Source of the DNA: JBGOTP01 sp041476545
Lineage (GTDB): Bacteria; Acidobacteriota; Vicinamibacteria; Vicinamibacterales; CAVVIG01
Direction: 5' to 3'
Assembly (NCBI GenBank): GCA_041476545.1
Contig: JBGOTP010000176.1
Location: 1 to 10,313, forward strand
Length of the DNA: 10,313 bases
Within the stretch, counting starts at the first letter, position 1, and each line of letters opens with the position of its first letter. The notes under the pieces are model-generated. The model worked only from the letters and a program-made list of their open reading frames with translations, was not told the origin of the DNA and did not search any database. The translations under genes were made by a program, and so were the position numbers. Shown here in pieces: positions 7,430-10,313 of the stretch.

Positions 7430-7712
7430 TGATCGCCATCCGCATCCGCTCCGTCTGTAGTTCGTGCAGCAGGCGCATGACGTTGTAGGCGGTGAGCTCA
7501 ACGAGCACGGTCGTCACCTGTGCGTGCACCGCGTCGCTCAACCCGGGCTCCGCAGCTTTCATCGCCGCCACGAGACGCTGCTCCTGACCTCCGAGCTCCC
7601 TCTTGGTCACGACCCCGTCAGCCAGCGCGTTCGTGAATGATTCCAGCTTCGAGACCCGTTCCTGAATCAGTTGATGTTCCGCTTTGTCGTCGAACCAGCT
7701 CGTGCGTGCCAT
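7425..7712 (-). CDS. Small helical protein of unknown function
   Basis: 95 residues, no characterised family recognised. It begins MARTSWFDDKAEHQLIQERV and appears to be all helix: three amphipathic segments (residues 10-32, 37-54, 57-90) with many charged residues, no signal peptide, no membrane segment and no cysteine. Support for a real gene is a strong GGAGG six bases before ATG 7712, a clean start/stop and codon use like its neighbours. It reads away from the ATPase operon, 219 bases downstream of it across a repeat cluster, and converges on the DUF5615 toxin gene. I have a vague impression of similar short proteins in Planctomycetes and Acidobacteria, but I cannot confirm it from the sequence. 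Confidence 0.72.
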   Translation of the reverse strand: MARTSWFDDKAEHQLIQERVSKLESFTNALADGVVTKRELGGQEQRLVAAMKAAEPGLSDAVHAQVTTVLVELTAYNVMRLLHELQTERMRMAIK

Positions 7713-7731
7713 TGGATACCTCCGGTTGAGT

Positions 7732-7928
7732 GTCCTTCCGAATGTCCTTCGTCCTTGGTGCTGAGTCCTTGGTCCGTCACTTGGTCCTTAGGCGGCCTCA
7801 GTCCTTCGGCCTTCGCTCTGTGAACTTCCGAGAGCGCCCACCAGTCACGTCCACGGACGAAGGACCATGTGCAAAGGACGCCAAGGGCCAGGGACGGACT
7901 AAGGACCAGGAACGAAGGACCAAGGACT
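7732..7928. repeat. Nested inverted-repeat cluster of GTCCTT / AAGGAC units
   Basis: The left half has six GTCCTT copies (7732, 7744, 7751, 7765, 7784, 7801). The right half has five AAGGAC copies (7860, 7874, 7901, 7915, 7922). Three arm pairs nest in register: AGTCCTTGGTCC 7764-7775 with GGACCAAGGACT 7917-7928 (12 bp perfect), TGGTCCTTAG 7782-7791 with CTAAGGACCA 7899-7908 (10 bp), and GTCCTTCG 7801-7808 with CGAAGGAC 7858-7865 (8 bp). The cluster fills the gap between the ATPase stop (7932) and the small gene's ribosome-binding site. A transcript of either strand could fold into one long imperfect hairpin. It may act as a terminator, RNA-stability element or mobile mini-repeat. Confidence 0.85.
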
Positions 7929-7931
7929 GCA

Positions 7932-9782
7932 CTAAAGTTCCCTGACAATCTGTTTGAGCGCGGTGAGCCGTTCTTGCAATTTCGCGCGGCCCCCCTGGGC
8001 CGTCATCTTTTCGACAATCGCCGGCGGCAGGAACTGCCGATCCGTACACTCGAGCATCGCCGCCGTTTCCTGCAGCTCGCGTTCGAGGCCCTGCGTGGAC
8101 GGCATGAACTGGGCGATGACCTCGGTCAGCGCCTCGCGCGTCACATGGTCAGCGCCCGACAGCAACGACGTCCGCCAGGCGCGTCCCACCATGCCTTCGA
8201 TGTCGGCGCCCGACAGCTGGCCGAGCTGGGGAATCGGCGGGATGTCTTCGATCGCGACTCGCGACCCGAGCTTCTTCGCCAGCTTTACGAACATCTGACG
8301 AAGTTCCTGTTCTTCCGTCGGATAGAAGAGCGGAATGTGCACTTCCGCCCGACCCTGGCGCTTGAGGTCGATTGGCAGCAGATCCGGCCGCGCGGTGAGC
8401 AGCATCCAGATGATGCGGCCGCGATACTGCGTATCGCCCATCTGCGCCGCAATCATCGCAAACACGCGGCTCGACGTTCCGGAGTCCCCATCCGACTCGC
8501 GACTGCCGAGCGCCGCGTCGGCTTCGTCCACGACCACGACGACCGGTCCCATCGCGCGCAGCACCGACAGCACGCGCTCGAGATTGCCTTCCGTCTCGCC
8601 GACGTACTTCGATCTGAAGTTCTTGAGGACGACGCACGGCACGCCAATCTCGCCGCTCACGCACTGGGCCAGAAACGATTTACCGGTGCCGACCGGACCG
8701 CACAGGAGATACCCCATGGGCAGCGTGTCGAGCGCGCCGCGCTTGAGCAACGCCGCGTCCTCTCGCAGCCGCGCTTTGGCCGCCTCGTGTCCAACGATGG
8801 TGTCGAGCGTCCAGTGGGGTTCGATGAATTCGAGGAGCCCGCGACACTGTCGCTCGAGGAGCCGCTTCTTCAGCGCACGGAATACCGTGGCATCCAGCCG
8901 CTTTCCGCTTTCGCGCGCGGACTGTATCAGCACGTTGAGATCGGTGAGCGAGATGCCGGCGGTCAGCGTCGCGAGTTCCGGCGCCTCGAAATCCGAGAAC
9001 GACTTCATCGAGACTGCCGTTCCTACCTGCCCTACCCGCCCAGCCCGCCCTGCCTGGCCGTTGGCGGCTTGGTCCGCCAGCCCTGCCTGCCCGGCCTGCC
9101 CCGCCTGGCTCGCCACGATGAATGCCTCGCGCGCCTTCACATCGGGGAGCGGGACTTCAATCGTCGCGACGTGCGGGTTGCCCACCAGGCGATCGCTCAG
9201 GTCCGCGAGCTTCTCGTCCACGAGCACGAAGGCCATGTTCAGCCGCTTGACGTGCGGACTCATCGCCCAATTCAGCATCGTCACGAGTTCCGACGATGAC
9301 TGGAGATTGAGACGTCCGGGCTCGCCGTCGGGAAAAACGTAAGACGCCTGATCGATGATCACGGCGACACTGAGACGGTCGTCCTCGGCGGCCATGATGT
9401 TGTTGCGGACAAGCCTGTCGAGCACGCCGAAGGTCGCCGCCGGATCCCGGGTGAGGGCGCTCAGGTCGCCGACCTTCTTGTTGGCGAGCGCCACCATGTC
9501 TTTGAGCCGTTTGTCGTCGCGCCCTGCAAACGCGCGCAGACCGCGGCCCAGGTCGTAGTGGAGCACCAGCGACCACCGGCCGAAGAGCTGTTCGGCCAGG
9601 AACTCGGCAAGCACGCCATACCGATCGGTTTCATCCACGCGAAACAGGTCGTACGTGTTTCCGCAGAGTACGAAGACTGCAGTCGTTCCCGAAAAGTACA
9701 GTTCGGCGAGTTGCGCCGCCCATGCGGGAAACCAGTCGGGCAACTGCTCGGTGGAACGGCGGGGCGATTGAACAGGCGTCAT
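7932..9782 (-). CDS. Tandem AAA ATPase with degenerate first and active second domain
   Basis: 616-residue cytoplasmic ATPase of the classical AAA (Cdc48/FtsH) clade. D1 (about 30-310) has lost its P-loop: the equivalent segment reads TAVFVLCGNTYDLF. It keeps a Walker-B-like VAVIIDQA (139-146) and a lid-like LATLTAGISLTDLNVLIQSA. D2 (about 325-560) is complete: Walker A CGPVGTGKS 361-369, pore-loop region FRSKYVGETEGN, Walker B VVVVVDEADA 414-423, arginine-finger region LKRQGRAEVHI (R475, R478) and sensor-2 helix LSGADIEGMVGRAW. The usual sensor-1 TNRPD reads TARPD, with Ala464 in place of Asn. A Gly-Gln-x repeat (226-256) is inserted between the D1 core and the D1 lid. The C-terminal 55 residues are helical. 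ATG at 9782 overlaps the upstream gene's TGA, so expression is coupled. It is probably a hexameric remodelling motor; the target is unknown. Confidence 0.9.
   Translation of the reverse strand: MTPVQSPRRSTEQLPDWFPAWAAQLAELYFSGTTAVFVLCGNTYDLFRVDETDRYGVLAEFLAEQLFGRWSLVLHYDLGRGLRAFAGRDDKRLKDMVALANKKVGDLSALTRDPAATFGVLDRLVRNNIMAAEDDRLSVAVIIDQASYVFPDGEPGRLNLQSSSELVTMLNWAMSPHVKRLNMAFVLVDEKLADLSDRLVGNPHVATIEVPLPDVKAREAFIVASQAGQAGQAGLADQAANGQAGRAGRVGQVGTAVSMKSFSDFEAPELATLTAGISLTDLNVLIQSARESGKRLDATVFRALKKRLLERQCRGLLEFIEPHWTLDTIVGHEAAKARLREDAALLKRGALDTLPMGYLLCGPVGTGKSFLAQCVSGEIGVPCVVLKNFRSKYVGETEGNLERVLSVLRAMGPVVVVVDEADAALGSRESDGDSGTSSRVFAMIAAQMGDTQYRGRIIWMLLTARPDLLPIDLKRQGRAEVHIPLFYPTEEQELRQMFVKLAKKLGSRVAIEDIPPIPQLGQLSGADIEGMVGRAWRTSLLSGADHVTREALTEVIAQFMPSTQGLERELQETAAMLECTDRQFLPPAIVEKMTAQGGRAKLQERLTALKQIVREL
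9015..9107 (-). repeat. 9-nt tandem repeat encoding Gly-Gln-x units inside the AAA ATPase
   Basis: On the plus strand the tract is built of CCTGCCTGC / CCCGCCTGG-type 9-mers, read on the minus strand as G-Q-A, G-R-A and G-Q-V tripeptides (residues about 226-256, interrupted by LADQAAN). It lies at the predicted surface loop joining the D1 core (PLPDVKAREAFIVA) to the D1 lid (FSDFEAPELATLTAG). The unit is the same as that in the adjacent gene at 10118-10240. Confidence 0.85.
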
Positions 9783-10300
9783 GCGCGGAGCACATCCCGC
9801 AGATCGGTTTCGAGGATCGCCGGCGGTTCGTCGAGCTGGTCGGTGAGGCCAGTGAGGTGCTGTAGCTCGCTCACCGCCTTCTCGGTCTGGCGCATGCTGT
9901 CGGCCGCCGAATCCACCTGGCTGCTGAGGAAATCGGGATCCTGCCGGTTGACAGTCATCTCGGCGAGCACCTGGATCTTGCCTTCGATGCGATCGAGCTC
10001 GATGGACACAAACTCGGCGTTCTTTTTCGCGCGCTGGTAGTTGTCGAGGCGCAACTCGCTGCTCGCGATGCTGTCCTGCAGCGACCGGGCAATCCGTTCA
10101 TCGCCGCCAGTTGTCCGCGCCTGCCCAGCCTGCCCTGCCTGGCTTGCCTGCCCGGATTGTCCCACCTGGCCCACCTGCCCCGCCTGCCCGGTTTGTCCTG
10201 CCTGGCCTGCCTGCCCAACCTGCCCTGCCTGCCCAGCTTGCGCGGCAGCGAGGTTCTTCCGCAACTCGTCGAGCCGCGCTCCGATCTCCCGCTCGTTCAT
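9779..10300 (-). CDS. Coiled-coil-like partner of the AAA ATPase with a Gln-x-Gly repeat
   Basis: 173 residues, family not recognised. A short charged helix (NEREIGARLDELRKNLAA, 2-19) is followed by 14 Gln residues at exact three-residue spacing from Q21 to Q60 (pattern Q-x-G, with Ser53 once replacing Gly). A long amphipathic helical part then runs from about 66 to 155 (DERIARSLQDSIASSELRL, AEFVSIELDRIEGKIQVLAEM, SSQVDSAADSMRQTEKAVSEL), consistent with a coiled coil. There is no signal peptide or membrane segment. Its TGA overlaps the ATPase ATG as ATGA, so the two are made together and likely interact. The start ATG at 10300 has no clear Shine-Dalgarno. A TGA at 10299-10297 would let an upstream gene ending in ...FCRR overlap in the same way, which suggests a third, unseen member of the operon. 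Confidence 0.78.
   Translation of the reverse strand: MNEREIGARLDELRKNLAAAQAGQAGQVGQAGQAGQTGQAGQVGQVGQSGQASQAGQAGQARTTGGDERIARSLQDSIASSELRLDNYQRAKKNAEFVSIELDRIEGKIQVLAEMTVNRQDPDFLSSQVDSAADSMRQTEKAVSELQHLTGLTDQLDEPPAILETDLRDVLRA
10118..10240 (-). repeat. 9-nt tandem repeat encoding 14 Gln-x-Gly units
   Basis: About 123 bases (nearly fourteen 9-base units) of degenerate CCTGCC-based sequence (plus strand). Silent and missense variation is spread across the units, so the array is not freshly amplified. The protein reading keeps Gln every third residue, while the third position varies among Ala, Val, Thr and Ser. There is no proline, so a collagen triple helix is not expected despite the Gly-x-y spacing. 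Confidence 0.88.
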
Positions 10301-10313
10301 CGTCTGCAGAAAG

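Noticed and set aside
7732..7928. CRISPR array
   Set aside because: The units are 6-12 bases, irregularly spaced and change orientation midway. There are no uniform spacers and no cas genes.
7667..7948. Short open frames in the GTCCTT/AAGGAC repeat cluster, with TKD-type repetitive products
   Set aside because: They arise from reading the repeats, overlap the better-supported 95-residue gene or the ATPase end, and lack ribosome-binding sites.
7869..9299. Long plus-strand open frame (476 codons) opposite the AAA ATPase
   Set aside because: It is antisense to a gene with unmistakable Walker motifs, its product is Arg/His-rich without domains, and long antisense frames are expected at this GC content.
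10118..10240. Collagen-like triple helix from Gly at every third residue
   Set aside because: There is no proline in the tract and one Gly is replaced by Ser. The DNA-level 9-nt periodicity explains the pattern better.

Overview
The window is GC-rich (my estimate is just over 60 %) and almost fully coding. The gene content points to a Gram-negative soil-type bacterium, most likely Acidobacteriota (Vicinamibacteria-like). The grounds are a DUF6600/FecR protein, a fused cytochrome c and copper type II monooxygenase, a DUF433/DUF5615 toxin-antitoxin pair, and short degenerate tandem repeats both inside and between genes. This placement is an inference from gene content; there is no rRNA or marker gene here.

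Region 1 (1-6024, all minus strand) is a tight four-gene directon with gaps of 10 to 27 bases. In transcription order it holds a FecR/DUF6600 envelope protein with a proline-rich tail, a cytochrome c/PHM-like copper monooxygenase, a small exported beta-rich protein that may be an outer-membrane barrel, and an exported PreP-like M16C metalloprotease that runs off the left edge. All four have N-terminal export signals, so the unit acts in the periplasm or outer membrane. No shared pathway can be read from the sequence.

Region 2 (6025-7421) is a plus-strand toxin-antitoxin island. It contains an intact VapB-like ribbon-helix-helix antitoxin, a PIN toxin cut off after 46 codons, and then an intact DUF433 antitoxin/DUF5615 PIN-like toxin pair with a 4-base overlap.

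Region 3 (7422-10313, minus strand) holds a two-gene unit and a small helical protein of unknown function. The unit is a coiled-coil-like protein with a Gln-x-Gly repeat, translationally coupled to a tandem AAA ATPase. A nested inverted-repeat cluster of GTCCTT/AAGGAC units lies between the ATPase and the small protein.

The most notable signals are in-frame 9-nt repeat tracts. They lie in the M16 protease at its inter-domain linker, in the ATPase between its degenerate first AAA core and the lid of that domain, and in the ATPase's partner protein, which carries the same repeat unit as the ATPase. The ATPase/partner pair is the best candidate for an undescribed system.
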